Assembly (NCBI GenBank): GCA_018335575.1
Contig: JAGXRT010000065.1
Span: 62,001-126,000 of the forward strand
Direction: 5' to 3'
DNA length: 64,000 nucleotides
Origin: Bacteroidota bacterium
Lineage (GTDB): Bacteria > Bacteroidota > Bacteroidia > Flavobacteriales > Flavobacteriaceae
Part shown: piece after piece, positions 43,621 to 52,123 of the stretch
Position numbering within the stretch: position 1 is the stretch's first letter
How the letters are laid out: every line of letters begins with the position of its first letter
Position numbers and translations under genes: made by a program
The notes under the pieces: model-generated
Database searches by the model: none
Seen by the model: only the letters and a program-made list of their open reading frames with translations
What the model was told of the DNA's origin: nothing

Positions 43621-43650
43621 AAAAAAAGCCACATTAATGTGGCTTTTTTA
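43621..43650. terminator. bidirectional terminator after tadA
   Basis: Palindromic 13-bp stem around a tiny loop (43622-43649), A-run before and T-run after, between convergent tadA and the cold-shock gene. Confidence 0.9.
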
Positions 43651-43680
43651 AGTACTCAGTATAATATATCTTTTGAAATT

Positions 43681-43878
43681 TTATCTGACAACTTTAACGT
43701 CAATAGCCATAAGACCTTTTTTTCCGTCTGCTTCTTCATATGTCACTTGGTCTCCTTCGGCAAGAACTGTGCCTTTGGCTAATCCTGTAATGTGCACAAA
43801 AACATCTTTTTTTGTGTCATCGTTTGTAATGAATCCGAATCCTTTTGATTCATTAAAAAATTTAACTGTTCCGTTCAT
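43681..43878 (-). CDS. cspA: cold-shock protein (CspA family)
   Basis: 65 residues from the ATG at 43878. MNGTVKFFNESKGFGFI contains RNP1 (KGFGFI) and KDVFVHITGL contains RNP2 (VFVH). An OB-fold that binds single-stranded RNA/DNA as an RNA chaperone. The 13-residue upstream extension in the longest frame is hydrophobic and not part of the family. A promoter 37 bases upstream gives a short leader, not the long regulatory leader of E. coli cspA. Confidence 0.96.
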   Translation of the reverse strand: MNGTVKFFNESKGFGFITNDDTKKDVFVHITGLAKGTVLAEGDQVTYEEADGKKGLMAIDVKVVR

Positions 43879-43914
43879 TTTAAAAATGGGTATAATAATT
43901 ATTTTAATAGATGC

Positions 43915-43922
43915 CAAATATA
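43915..43922 (-). promoter_or_regulatory. -7 promoter element for the cold-shock gene
   Basis: TATATTTG on the minus strand, 37 bases before the ATG. A TTG on that strand (43946-43944) is 21 bases further upstream. Confidence 0.55.
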
Positions 43923-43950
43923 AGTTTTTATTTGGTTTATTTACAATAAA

Positions 43951-44178
43951 TTAAGAATTTTCTTCTTCTTTTTGATTTTGATTCAATCTAAATTTTGATA
44001 AATCCTTGTCTTTATATCGTAGATAAATAAATAAAGGCATCAAAATAAATGCAAAGAGTAATACGCCAATTCCTATAATTTTTTCTCCATCTGCGGGTGA
44101 ATTTCCTTTGATATAATATCCTGCTGATATAGTTGTTACCACAACAAAAAATACGATATAAACGATGGTTTTTAGCAT
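43951..44178 (-). CDS. small membrane protein, unknown function
   Basis: 75 residues with two hydrophobic helices (TIVYIVFFVVVTTISAGYYI and GIGVLLFAFILMPLFIYL) and a charged C-terminal tail (LSKFRLNQNQKEEENS). It starts 10 bases after the ClC gene stop on the same strand, so it is probably co-expressed. No family recognised. Confidence 0.65.
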   Translation of the reverse strand: MLKTIVYIVFFVVVTTISAGYYIKGNSPADGEKIIGIGVLLFAFILMPLFIYLRYKDKDLSKFRLNQNQKEEENS

Positions 44179-44188
44179 AAGTTCATGA

Positions 44189-45976
44189 TTAAGAAGTTAC
44201 TTCAACTAATTTTCTTCGATAGGCGGTTAATAATTTAGATTTGGAGATAAATCCGTAATACTTACCGTTTTTAATTACGGGTAAATTCCATGCTCCACTG
44301 GTTTTAAACTTTTCCATAACCCGCTGCATCGAATCGACATTATAATAAATAATCTCTGGTGGATTTTGCATAAAATTTTCTACCAAATGTTTTTTACAAG
44401 TTTTTTTATCAAACATTATTTCGCGTACATCATCAAGCAACATTATTCCAAGAAACATATCATCTTCGTCAACAACTGGGAAAATGTTTCGGGTTGATTT
44501 GGTAACCACATTTTTAAGCATTTTATTCAATTTCATGTCTGGATTCACACGTATAAAATTAGTTTCAATAATTTTATCCAAATCCATCAAAATAAGAACA
44601 TTTTCATCCTTATTATGGGTAAGCAATTCGCCTTTTTCTGCTAATTCCAAGGTGTATATCGAATTTGACACGAAGTAACGAGTAAGAATAAATGAAATGG
44701 CTGCTACCAACATCAATGGTACAAAGAGTTCGTAACCACCGGTAATTTCAGCAATCAAAAAGATAGCCGTTAAGGGCGCATGAAGCACACCTGCAATCAA
44801 TCCAGCCATACCTATTAACGTGAAATTAGATTCTGAAACATGAAAATCTAAGCCAACATTGTTGATAATTTTAGCAAACGCATTGCCCATAGCGCTACCC
44901 ATTACGAGCGTTGGGATAAAAATTCCTCCAACACCACCCGCTGCAAAAGTAGTTGTCATGGCAATTGCTTTTAAAACGGTAATCCCAATCAGCAGTAAAA
45001 TAACCAACCAAATATTTTCTAAATAGGCATTTAAAGGAGTTATACCGATGGCTGCTATCACATTATCGTGTAATAAATTATTGATTAATCCGTATCCTTC
45101 ACCATATAATGACGGGAAATAGTACAATAACACTCCGATAAATACACCCCCAATCAACAAGCGTTGCATCGGACTTTTAAATTGTTCAAAAAAACGGGTA
45201 ATCCAAAAATATATCTTGGAAAAATAAACGGAAGCCAATCCAGTTCCGATTCCTAAAATGATGTAAAACCCAATGTCTTTAATTTGAAAAACATCCTGAA
45301 TTCTATATGAAAACAATACATCGGTTCCCAAGAAAAAGTATGATGTTATAACAGCTGATAAGGAAGCTAATAACAAGGGTAAAAGCGAAGCAAAAGCAAT
45401 ATCCAAGCTAAAAATTTCCATCGCAAAAATAATGGCTGCGATGGGTGCTTTAAACATAGCCGCCATAGCACCCGCAGCAGCGCATCCGATGAGCAACATC
45501 CGATTTTTCATGTTTAAATGAAAAAGCTGTGCAATATTAGAACCAACTGCAGCACCAGTACTAACTGCCGGACCTTGAAGCCCAACAGAGCCTCCAAAAC
45601 CTGCGGTAATTGGGGCCGTTATTAAGGCGGCATACATCTTATAGCGCTCTATTATTCCGTTTTCTTTGGAGATTGATAACAAAGTTGAAGGAATTCCATG
45701 CGGAATGTCACGTTTTAAAATTCGTTTCTTGATAAGATAAACAATACACAAACCTATAATCGGAAAAATAAAGTAAAAGGCATTGTGATAATCGCGGATA
45801 ATCTTTCCTTCGAGTAACGATTGGATAAAATGGGTCGCATTTTTTAAGACTACCGATCCCAATCCGGCTAAAAAGCCAACCAATATACTAATGGTATAAA
45901 TAAATTGTTGTTCAGAAATATGTTTATATCGCCAAATAAGAATTCTGGTTAGTATGGTTGCCGGTTTTTTAGGCAT
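44189..45976 (-). CDS. ClC-family chloride channel/transporter with CBS pair
   Basis: 595 residues. Membrane part of about 11 helices with ClC selectivity motifs (HGIPSTLL; GFGGSVGLQGPAVSTG; NAFAK and GMAGLIAGVLHAPLTA), then two CBS domains (about 450-590). The external gating glutamate (E148 in E. coli ClcA, GREGP) is Gln134 here (CAA codon), and the internal proton Glu (E203) aligns with Ile. Both changes argue against tight Cl-/H+ exchange. The CBS pair may sense adenine nucleotides. Promoter not clear. Confidence 0.92.
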   Translation of the reverse strand: MPKKPATILTRILIWRYKHISEQQFIYTISILVGFLAGLGSVVLKNATHFIQSLLEGKIIRDYHNAFYFIFPIIGLCIVYLIKKRILKRDIPHGIPSTLLSISKENGIIERYKMYAALITAPITAGFGGSVGLQGPAVSTGAAVGSNIAQLFHLNMKNRMLLIGCAAAGAMAAMFKAPIAAIIFAMEIFSLDIAFASLLPLLLASLSAVITSYFFLGTDVLFSYRIQDVFQIKDIGFYIILGIGTGLASVYFSKIYFWITRFFEQFKSPMQRLLIGGVFIGVLLYYFPSLYGEGYGLINNLLHDNVIAAIGITPLNAYLENIWLVILLLIGITVLKAIAMTTTFAAGGVGGIFIPTLVMGSAMGNAFAKIINNVGLDFHVSESNFTLIGMAGLIAGVLHAPLTAIFLIAEITGGYELFVPLMLVAAISFILTRYFVSNSIYTLELAEKGELLTHNKDENVLILMDLDKIIETNFIRVNPDMKLNKMLKNVVTKSTRNIFPVVDEDDMFLGIMLLDDVREIMFDKKTCKKHLVENFMQNPPEIIYYNVDSMQRVMEKFKTSGAWNLPVIKNGKYYGFISKSKLLTAYRRKLVEVTS

Positions 45977-45992
45977 TAAGATTTATGTCATT

Positions 45993-47750
45993 TTAAAAAT
46001 TAAGTAAATCTAATTTTATGTTTAATTCTTTAAGCTGAACATTGTCTAATGCTGCCGGAGCATCAATCATCACATCCCGTCCTGAGTTGTTTTTAGGGAA
46101 TGCAATAAAATCGCGAATGGTTTCTTGCCCACCCAAAATGGCCACTAATCGATCCAATCCAAAGGCAATACCTCCGTGTGGCGGAGCGCCAAATTCAAAG
46201 GCATTCATTAAAAACCCAAACTGATTTTCAGCTTCCTTTTCTGTAAACCCTAAATAATCAAACATCATCTTTTGGGTTGCTTTATCGTGAATACGAATAG
46301 ATCCGCCACCAATTTCATTGCCATTTAACACCAAATCGTAAGCATTGGCTCGCACTTTGGCCGGATTTGTTTTAAGCAAATCCAAATCTTCTTTTTTAGG
46401 AGAGGTAAACGGATGGTGCATGGCGTGGAATCGTTTGGTTTCTTCATCCCATTCCAACAACGGAAAATCAACCACCCAAAGCGGTGCAAATTCATCAGCT
46501 TTTCGCAGACCTAAATTTTTAGCTAGTTCCATTCGAAGCATACTGAGTTGTGTTCTGGTTTTAGTTGTCTCGCCCGCCAACACCAACAATAAGTCACCGG
46601 CTTTAGCTTGTAAGCGTTCAGCCCAAAGTTTTAAGTCTTCTTCGGTGTAAAATTTATCGACTGATGATTTATACGTACCATCTTCATTGCATTTAACCCA
46701 AATTAAGCCCGATGCTCCCACTTGAGGTCGTTTTACAAATTCGATTAAAGCATCTAGCTCTTTTCTTGAGTATTGTGCACAATTAGGCGCAGCAATACCT
46801 ACCACTAATTCTGCAGCATCAAAAATGGCAAATCCTTTATTTTGAACAAGATCGTTTAATTCGCCAAATTGCATTCCAAACCGAATATCTGGTTTGTCGT
46901 TACCATAGGTTTTCATGGCATAATCGTAGGTCATTCGTGGAAATTCAGCCACTTCAACCCCTTTTATCGCTTTAAGCAAATGCCGGGTTAAGCCTTCAAA
47001 AGTGTTTAATACATCTTCTTGCTCTACAAATGCCATTTCGCAGTCTATTTGTGTAAATTCTGGTTGGCGATCGGCCCTTAAATCTTCATCTCTGAAACAT
47101 TTTACAATTTGAAAATATTTATCCATGCCGCCTACCATTAATAACTGTTTAAATGTTTGAGGAGATTGTGGTAAGGCATAAAACTGTCCTTCATTCATGC
47201 GCGATGGCACTACAAAATCGCGGGCACCTTCGGGAGTTGATTTAATTAAATACGGAGTTTCAACTTCTATAAACCCTTGATTCGACATATAATTGCGCAC
47301 TTCAATGGCTACTTTATGTCGGAAAATTAAATTATCTCTCACCGGATTTCTTCTGATATCCAAGTAACGGTACTTCATGCGCAATTCATCGCCGCCATCC
47401 GTTTCATCTTCAATAGTAAAAGGAGGTAATTTTGCCGTGTTCAAAATTTGAATATCCGTAGCCAAAATTTCAATTTCGCCGGTTGGGATATGGTTATTTT
47501 TTGCTTCGCGCTCAATAACTGTCCCCTTCACTTGTATTACAAATTCACGTCCCAACGATTTTGCCAATTCAAATAAAGCTTTATCAGTACGGGCTTCATC
47601 CAAAATAATTTGGGTAATACCATAACGGTCGCGGAGGTCAATCCACATCATAAATCCTTTATCGCGCACTCGTTGTACCCATCCGGCAAGCGTAACTTCT
47701 TCATTCACATTCACAAGGCGTAAATCGCCACAAGTTGTTGTTCTGTACAT
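45993..47750 (-). CDS. aspS: aspartate--tRNA ligase
   Basis: 585 residues, bacterial type. N-terminal OB fold for the anticodon ([20 protein letters not shown]), class II motif 2 ([20 protein letters not shown]), the bacterial GAD insert, and motif 3 ([15 protein letters not shown]). Complete. Divergent from rsmI. Confidence 0.97.
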   Translation of the reverse strand: MYRTTTCGDLRLVNVNEEVTLAGWVQRVRDKGFMMWIDLRDRYGITQIILDEARTDKALFELAKSLGREFVIQVKGTVIEREAKNNHIPTGEIEILATDIQILNTAKLPPFTIEDETDGGDELRMKYRYLDIRRNPVRDNLIFRHKVAIEVRNYMSNQGFIEVETPYLIKSTPEGARDFVVPSRMNEGQFYALPQSPQTFKQLLMVGGMDKYFQIVKCFRDEDLRADRQPEFTQIDCEMAFVEQEDVLNTFEGLTRHLLKAIKGVEVAEFPRMTYDYAMKTYGNDKPDIRFGMQFGELNDLVQNKGFAIFDAAELVVGIAAPNCAQYSRKELDALIEFVKRPQVGASGLIWVKCNEDGTYKSSVDKFYTEEDLKLWAERLQAKAGDLLLVLAGETTKTRTQLSMLRMELAKNLGLRKADEFAPLWVVDFPLLEWDEETKRFHAMHHPFTSPKKEDLDLLKTNPAKVRANAYDLVLNGNEIGGGSIRIHDKATQKMMFDYLGFTEKEAENQFGFLMNAFEFGAPPHGGIAFGLDRLVAILGGQETIRDFIAFPKNNSGRDVMIDAPAALDNVQLKELNIKLDLLNF

Positions 47751-47769
47751 TGTAATTGAAATTAAACAG

Positions 47770-47801
47770 CAAATTTAAACAAATTGAATGGAGTACATCA
47801 A
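47770..47801 (-). promoter_or_regulatory. promoter of aspS
   Basis: TAAATTTG on the minus strand (47777-47770) with TTG at 47801-47799, 21 bases further upstream. 19 bases before the ATG. Confidence 0.6.
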
Positions 47802-47811
47802 TTTTTTTTTT

Positions 47812-47896
47812 GGCGTTCCCATAGCCTTGCTATGGCCAGTCTGTCCGCTGTATCTTTTTAGCATGCTAAAAAGGATGCCGCTTCCATCCTTAACGC
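47812..47896 (+). repeat. folded intergenic element with terminal inverted repeat GCGTT/AACGC
   Basis: About 85 bases in the aspS-rsmI divergent gap. Terminal 5-bp inverted repeat (47813-47817 with 47892-47896). Inside: hairpin 1 (47819-47824 with 47830-47835, 6 bp), hairpin 2 (47855-47863 with 47864-47872, 9 bp) and hairpin 3 (47871-47877 with 47885-47891, 7 bp). A run of T precedes it. No ORF. I recall very similar GCGTT...AACGC elements with TCCGCTxTATC and CCGCT...ATCC segments as dispersed repeats in other Flavobacteriia; only one copy is here, so strand and function are undecided. Confidence 0.6.
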
Positions 47897-47913
47897 AAAC
47901 AGTAAATTGTTTG

Positions 47914-47921
47914 TACATTTG
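47914..47921 (+). promoter_or_regulatory. -7 promoter element for rsmI
   Basis: TACATTTG (consensus TAnnTTTG), 23 bases before the ATG, just outside the folded element. Confidence 0.5.
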
Positions 47922-47944
47922 TTTTTGATTCTAAACGTGAAACC

Positions 47945-48640
47945 ATGTCTAAACTTTATTTAGTTCCTACTCCTATTGGCAATCTTGAAGATATCACCTT
48001 ACGAGCCATCAGAATTTTAAAAGAGAGTGATTTAATTTTAGCAGAAGACACCCGCACATCGGGTAAACTTTTAAAACACTTTGAGATTGCTACCAATATG
48101 ATGGCTTTTCATATGCACAACGAACACCAACAGTTGGAAAACGTTATTGGGAAATTAAAAAACGGATTGCAAATTGCTGTTATTACTGATGCCGGAACTC
48201 CCGGAATTTCCGATCCCGGATTTTTATTGACACGCGCTTGTTTGCAACACCAGATAGAAGTAGAATGTTTACCAGGCGCCACGGCTTTAATTCCTGCGCT
48301 TGTTAATTCGGGTTTCCCGTCAGACCGATTTGTTTTCGAAGGATTTATCCCCATAAAAAAAGGCCGGCAAACACGTTTTTTGCAGTTAGCTGAAGAAACA
48401 CGCACCCTAATTTTTTACGAATCGCCACACAAATTGCTAAAGACCTTGAGTGATTTCGGAACCTATTTTGGCGAAGAAAGAGAAATTTCAGTTTCCCGTG
48501 AATTGACAAAATTATATGAAGAAACAGTAAGAGGAACAGTTTCAGAAGTGTTGAATCATTTTAAAAAGAAGGCACCTAAAGGTGAGTTTGTGTTGGTTGT
48601 GAAAGGGAAATTGGGTAATGAAAAGATAGAATTGGATTAA
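47945..48640 (+). CDS. rsmI: 16S rRNA (cytidine-1402) 2'-O-methyltransferase
   Basis: 231 residues, tetrapyrrole-methylase fold. VPTPIGNLEDITLRA is the conserved N-terminus. AEDTRTSGKLL and DAGTPGISDPG form the SAM/RNA loop, and FEGFIPIKKG the middle. It methylates C1402 in the decoding centre. Complete. Followed 79 bases later by OsmC with its own promoter element. Confidence 0.96.
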   Translation: MSKLYLVPTPIGNLEDITLRAIRILKESDLILAEDTRTSGKLLKHFEIATNMMAFHMHNEHQQLENVIGKLKNGLQIAVITDAGTPGISDPGFLLTRACLQHQIEVECLPGATALIPALVNSGFPSDRFVFEGFIPIKKGRQTRFLQLAEETRTLIFYESPHKLLKTLSDFGTYFGEEREISVSRELTKLYEETVRGTVSEVLNHFKKKAPKGEFVLVVKGKLGNEKIELD

Positions 48641-48690
48641 AAACATTTTGAAAGCAAACAATGTTACAAAATATTATAAGCCAAATACAA

Positions 48691-48698
48691 TACATTTG
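48691..48698 (+). promoter_or_regulatory. -7 promoter element for the OsmC-like gene
   Basis: TACATTTG (consensus TAnnTTTG), 21 bases before the ATG. No clear -33 element. Confidence 0.5.
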
Positions 48699-48719
48699 TT
48701 AATAATAAAAACCTAAAAA

Positions 48720-49139
48720 ATGAATCATAAAATAGAAAATAAGTGGATAGCCGACATGCATTTTAACATCACGCAAACCGGTGGTGAAATTTCGATTGAT
48801 GCTGATGAAGCTTTTGGAGGACAGGGCTTAGGGGTGCTCCCTAAACCAATGATGTTAAGTGCACTAGCCGGTTGTACCAGTATGGATGTGGTATCAATGC
48901 TGAAAAAAATGCGCGCTGAAGTTGCTGGTTTTGAAGTACATGTAACAGGAGAATTATCAGATGAACATCCTAAAGTGTACACAAAAGTTTTGGTAGAATA
49001 TTTATTTTATGGAACAGATTTTCAAAAAGATAAAATTGAAAAAGCCGTAGATTTATCTGCTACCCGCTACTGTGGTGTTATGGAAATGTTCAGAAAATTT
49101 GCTGAAGTTTCTATTGAAATAAAATACATCGAACAATAA
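48720..49139 (+). CDS. OsmC/Ohr-family protein
   Basis: 139 residues. The two redox Cys of the family are present: ALAGCTSMD and ATRYCGVM. These act on organic hydroperoxides with the Cys pair at the dimer interface, in the cytoplasm. Thirty-six bases before recJ. Confidence 0.92.
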   Translation: MNHKIENKWIADMHFNITQTGGEISIDADEAFGGQGLGVLPKPMMLSALAGCTSMDVVSMLKKMRAEVAGFEVHVTGELSDEHPKVYTKVLVEYLFYGTDFQKDKIEKAVDLSATRYCGVMEMFRKFAEVSIEIKYIEQ

Positions 49140-49175
49140 TCGGTTTAAAATAGTATTTTAGAGAAAAAAATTGGC

Positions 49176-50864
49176 ATGCGCTGGACTCTAAAACCAACAC
49201 CGGAAATAGCTAAAGTAAATCAGCTTTCACAAGAACTAAATATTGATACCATTTTAGCAAGTTTGTTAATACAACGTGGTATTGAAAATTACGAACAAGC
49301 CAAACAGTTTTTCAGACCCAGTTTAACAGAATTGCACAATCCATTTCTTATGAAAGACATGGAAAAAGCGGTTGCACGAGTTGAACTGGCATTAAAAAAT
49401 AATGAGAAAATTTTGGTTTATGGCGATTATGATGTAGATGGAACATCGGCGGTTTCACTAATGTATTCGTATTTATTGTCGCTTAATGCCCTTGTAACTA
49501 CCTACATTCCGGATCGATATACGGAAGGATACGGCATTTCGTATGAAGGGATTGACTTTGCAGCTGATAACGAAATCAATTTAATTATAGCCCTTGATTG
49601 CGGAATTAAAGAAGCAAAAAAAGTTGCTTATGCAACAGAGAAAAATATTGATTTTATAATTTGTGATCATCATCTTCCCGGTGATGAAATTCCAAAAGCG
49701 GTGGCGGTTTTGAATCCTAAACAAAAATCGTGCAACTATCCGTATAAAGAATTATGTGGGTGTGGTGTTGGATTTAAATTAGTTCAAGCAATAGCATCTA
49801 ATAGAAATCAAACAATTGAACAATTGACTCCATACCTCGATTTGGTAGCTTCGGCCATTGCAGCAGATATCGTTCCCATTGATGGTGAAAATCGCATTTT
49901 AACTTATTATGGCTTAATTCAAATAAATCAAAATCCAAGAGCAGGAATAAAAGCACTCATTCATCAGCTTAAGAAAGAAATTACCATTACTGATGTGGTG
50001 TTTCAAATTGCTCCCAGAATAAATGCTGCAGGACGTATGAAACATGGTCAACATGCTGTTGAGCTCATGATTGAGACTAATTTTGAACAAGCCTTGCTTT
50101 TTGCTGAAGAAATTGAAAAATTTAATACCGAACGTAAAGAACTCGACAAAGAAATTACCCAGCAAGCCCTTCAACAAATTGTTGACAATAACGAAGAACA
50201 AAGCAGTGCAACGGTAGTATATAACGAAAAATGGTTAAAAGGTGTTATTGGTATAGTGGCTTCAAGGTTAATTGAAACCTACCATAGACCAACCATTGTT
50301 TTTACCAAAAGCGATGATTTTTACGTGGCTTCTGCGCGTTCCGTAAATGGATTTGATTTATACGAAGCTTTGGTTCAGTGCGAAGAATTTATAGAGCAAT
50401 TTGGAGGACATAAACATGCCGCAGGAATTACCATAAAATCTGAAAATTACGTATTGTTTAAAAACAAATTTGAAGAAGTTGTAAAAAACACCAAAACTGA
50501 AACCTCCAATATTCCTGAAATGGAAGTTGATTTAGAGTTGGAACTCAGCGATATTTCGCCTAAATTTTTCCGTATTTTAAAACAATTTGCCCCTTTTGGA
50601 CCTGCAAATATGAAGCCCGTATTTTTAAGTACCGGACTTCGCGATAATGGGTATGGTAAACCGGTTGGTGCCGATGGAAATCATATAAAACTTAACATCA
50701 TAAACGGTGTTGATCCCAAAACATATCCAGCTATTGGTTTTGGCTTGGCATCTACTTATGAAGAAATAAGCGGAAGTTTTAATGCAATTTATACACTGGA
50801 GGAAAATGTTTGGAATGGAAATTCTACGATTCAGTTAATGTTAAAAGATATCAAACCTGAATAA
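49176..50864 (+). CDS. recJ: single-stranded-DNA-specific exonuclease RecJ
   Basis: 562 residues. DHH phosphoesterase: VYGDYDVDGTSAVSL (motif I), ALDCGI (II), CDHHLPG (DHH), and AAGRMKHGQHAVELM (DHHA1). A 5'-3' exonuclease in recombination and mismatch repair. The C-terminal OB domain (KQFAPFGPANMKPVFLS) is complete. Ends at a terminator. Confidence 0.96.
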   Translation: MRWTLKPTPEIAKVNQLSQELNIDTILASLLIQRGIENYEQAKQFFRPSLTELHNPFLMKDMEKAVARVELALKNNEKILVYGDYDVDGTSAVSLMYSYLLSLNALVTTYIPDRYTEGYGISYEGIDFAADNEINLIIALDCGIKEAKKVAYATEKNIDFIICDHHLPGDEIPKAVAVLNPKQKSCNYPYKELCGCGVGFKLVQAIASNRNQTIEQLTPYLDLVASAIAADIVPIDGENRILTYYGLIQINQNPRAGIKALIHQLKKEITITDVVFQIAPRINAAGRMKHGQHAVELMIETNFEQALLFAEEIEKFNTERKELDKEITQQALQQIVDNNEEQSSATVVYNEKWLKGVIGIVASRLIETYHRPTIVFTKSDDFYVASARSVNGFDLYEALVQCEEFIEQFGGHKHAAGITIKSENYVLFKNKFEEVVKNTKTETSNIPEMEVDLELELSDISPKFFRILKQFAPFGPANMKPVFLSTGLRDNGYGKPVGADGNHIKLNIINGVDPKTYPAIGFGLASTYEEISGSFNAIYTLEENVWNGNSTIQLMLKDIKPE

Positions 50865-50892
50865 AAAAATCCTGAAGCTATTCAGGATTTTT
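50865..50892. terminator. bidirectional terminator after recJ
   Basis: A perfect 12-bp stem (50865-50876 with 50881-50892), 4-base loop, A-run before and T-run after. Between convergent recJ and the exonuclease/phosphatase-family gene. Confidence 0.9.
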
Positions 50893-50913
50893 AGATTTTA
50901 TGCATTTAGAATT

Positions 50914-51981
50914 TTATTTCAGTTCTCTAATTAAATGGATATACACCGAAAAGTGATCGCTGTATCCACCTGCATACGTGCTAAACGAATAACTTCTATA
51001 TGGATAACCCTTGTATTGTCCTTCTTTATTAATAACATAACTTGGGTTGTAAATTCCGGCTTTGTAAAAGCGATACGTTGAATAGTCATTAGTGGAAGTT
51101 AATAATGGAGAGGTGAAAAATATCTGATCAAATAAATTGATATTATCTCGGTACCCTAATGTATTTAATCCGCGTTGAAACATTTCTTCAAAAGGATTGT
51201 AAATTCCACCATCTTTTACTTTTTTACGCTCATCTTCTGTTTTTAAAATCTTTTTTAAACTCGAGTTTATAGGATCATCGTTTAAATCGCCCATCGAAAT
51301 TATTTTAGCTTTAGGGTCTGTTCTTCGGATATCTTCTATGATTTGAACATTGAGTGCTGCGGCTTTTTCACGACTTGGTCTGCTGGCAGCTTCGCCACCA
51401 CGTCTACTTGGCCAGTGATTTACAATAAAATGCATCAACTCGCCGTCTAAATAACCTGTGACTAGCAATTGATCTCGGGTATAATATCTTTTTCCTTCTT
51501 CATAAAGTGGTAATTCGTAGGTTTTATGATTAACGGGTTTAAAATATTTTTCTTGATACAACAGCGCCACATCAATACCTCTTGAGTCTTGTGAGTCGTA
51601 GTGCACAATACCCCAACGCTTGTCTTTTAACGGACCGGTTTTTACCAAATCTTCCAACACACTTCGGTTTTCAATTTCGCAAACTCCAATTACAACCGGA
51701 CTGTTTTTAGATAAATCAGCTCCAATTTCAGATATAACACGGGCTAATTTTTCTAATTTATCTTTATAAACTGCTGATGTGTAACTATTTGTTCCTTTTG
51801 GTGTAAATTCATCATCATTTTTTTTTGGATCATCTATGGTGTCAAATAGATTTTCTAAATTATAAAAAGCGATTGTGCGAATTTGAAGGTCTTTTTTTTC
51901 TGTATTTTTTTGCCCTAAAACAGTAGTCGTTGAAACTGCTGAAAGTGCTAAAAATAATACGATATACTTAAGTTTTTTCAT
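50914..51981 (-). CDS. exported endonuclease/exonuclease/phosphatase-family protein
   Basis: 355 residues from the ATG at 51981, which starts a clean signal peptide (MKKLKYIVLFLALSAVSTT). A longer frame start at 52002 overlaps the promoter element and is unlikely. EEP motifs: TIAFYNLENLFD (Asn), VIGVCEIEN (metal Glu), GIDVALLY, VNHWPSRRGGE (His), SMGDLNDDP (Asp/Asn) and SDHF (catalytic His). It could degrade DNA, RNA or phosphate esters outside the inner membrane. Divergent from a TonB receptor gene. Confidence 0.9.
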   Translation of the reverse strand: MKKLKYIVLFLALSAVSTTTVLGQKNTEKKDLQIRTIAFYNLENLFDTIDDPKKNDDEFTPKGTNSYTSAVYKDKLEKLARVISEIGADLSKNSPVVIGVCEIENRSVLEDLVKTGPLKDKRWGIVHYDSQDSRGIDVALLYQEKYFKPVNHKTYELPLYEEGKRYYTRDQLLVTGYLDGELMHFIVNHWPSRRGGEAASRPSREKAAALNVQIIEDIRRTDPKAKIISMGDLNDDPINSSLKKILKTEDERKKVKDGGIYNPFEEMFQRGLNTLGYRDNINLFDQIFFTSPLLTSTNDYSTYRFYKAGIYNPSYVINKEGQYKGYPYRSYSFSTYAGGYSDHFSVYIHLIRELK

Positions 51982-51999
51982 ATTAATATAATTGGAAAG

Positions 52000-52007
52000 C
52001 AAAGCTA
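52000..52007 (-). promoter_or_regulatory. -7 promoter element for the EEP-family gene
   Basis: TAGCTTTG on the minus strand (consensus TAnnTTTG), 18 bases before the ATG at 51981. It overlaps the longer frame's start at 52002 and so decides the start. Confidence 0.55.
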
Positions 52008-52123
52008 CTAAGAATTGTTGTTAAACAAATCTTAAATAACTTAAAATTATGACAATATGCTAAATTAGTTGTAAATTAGCACACTTTTTTTGCAGAAAAA
52101 AAGCTAATCTAACTTATTATTTT

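Noticed and set aside
47812-47896. Insertion-sequence remnant
   Set aside because: No transposase coding remnant and no target duplication that I can see; kept as a folded repeat element instead.
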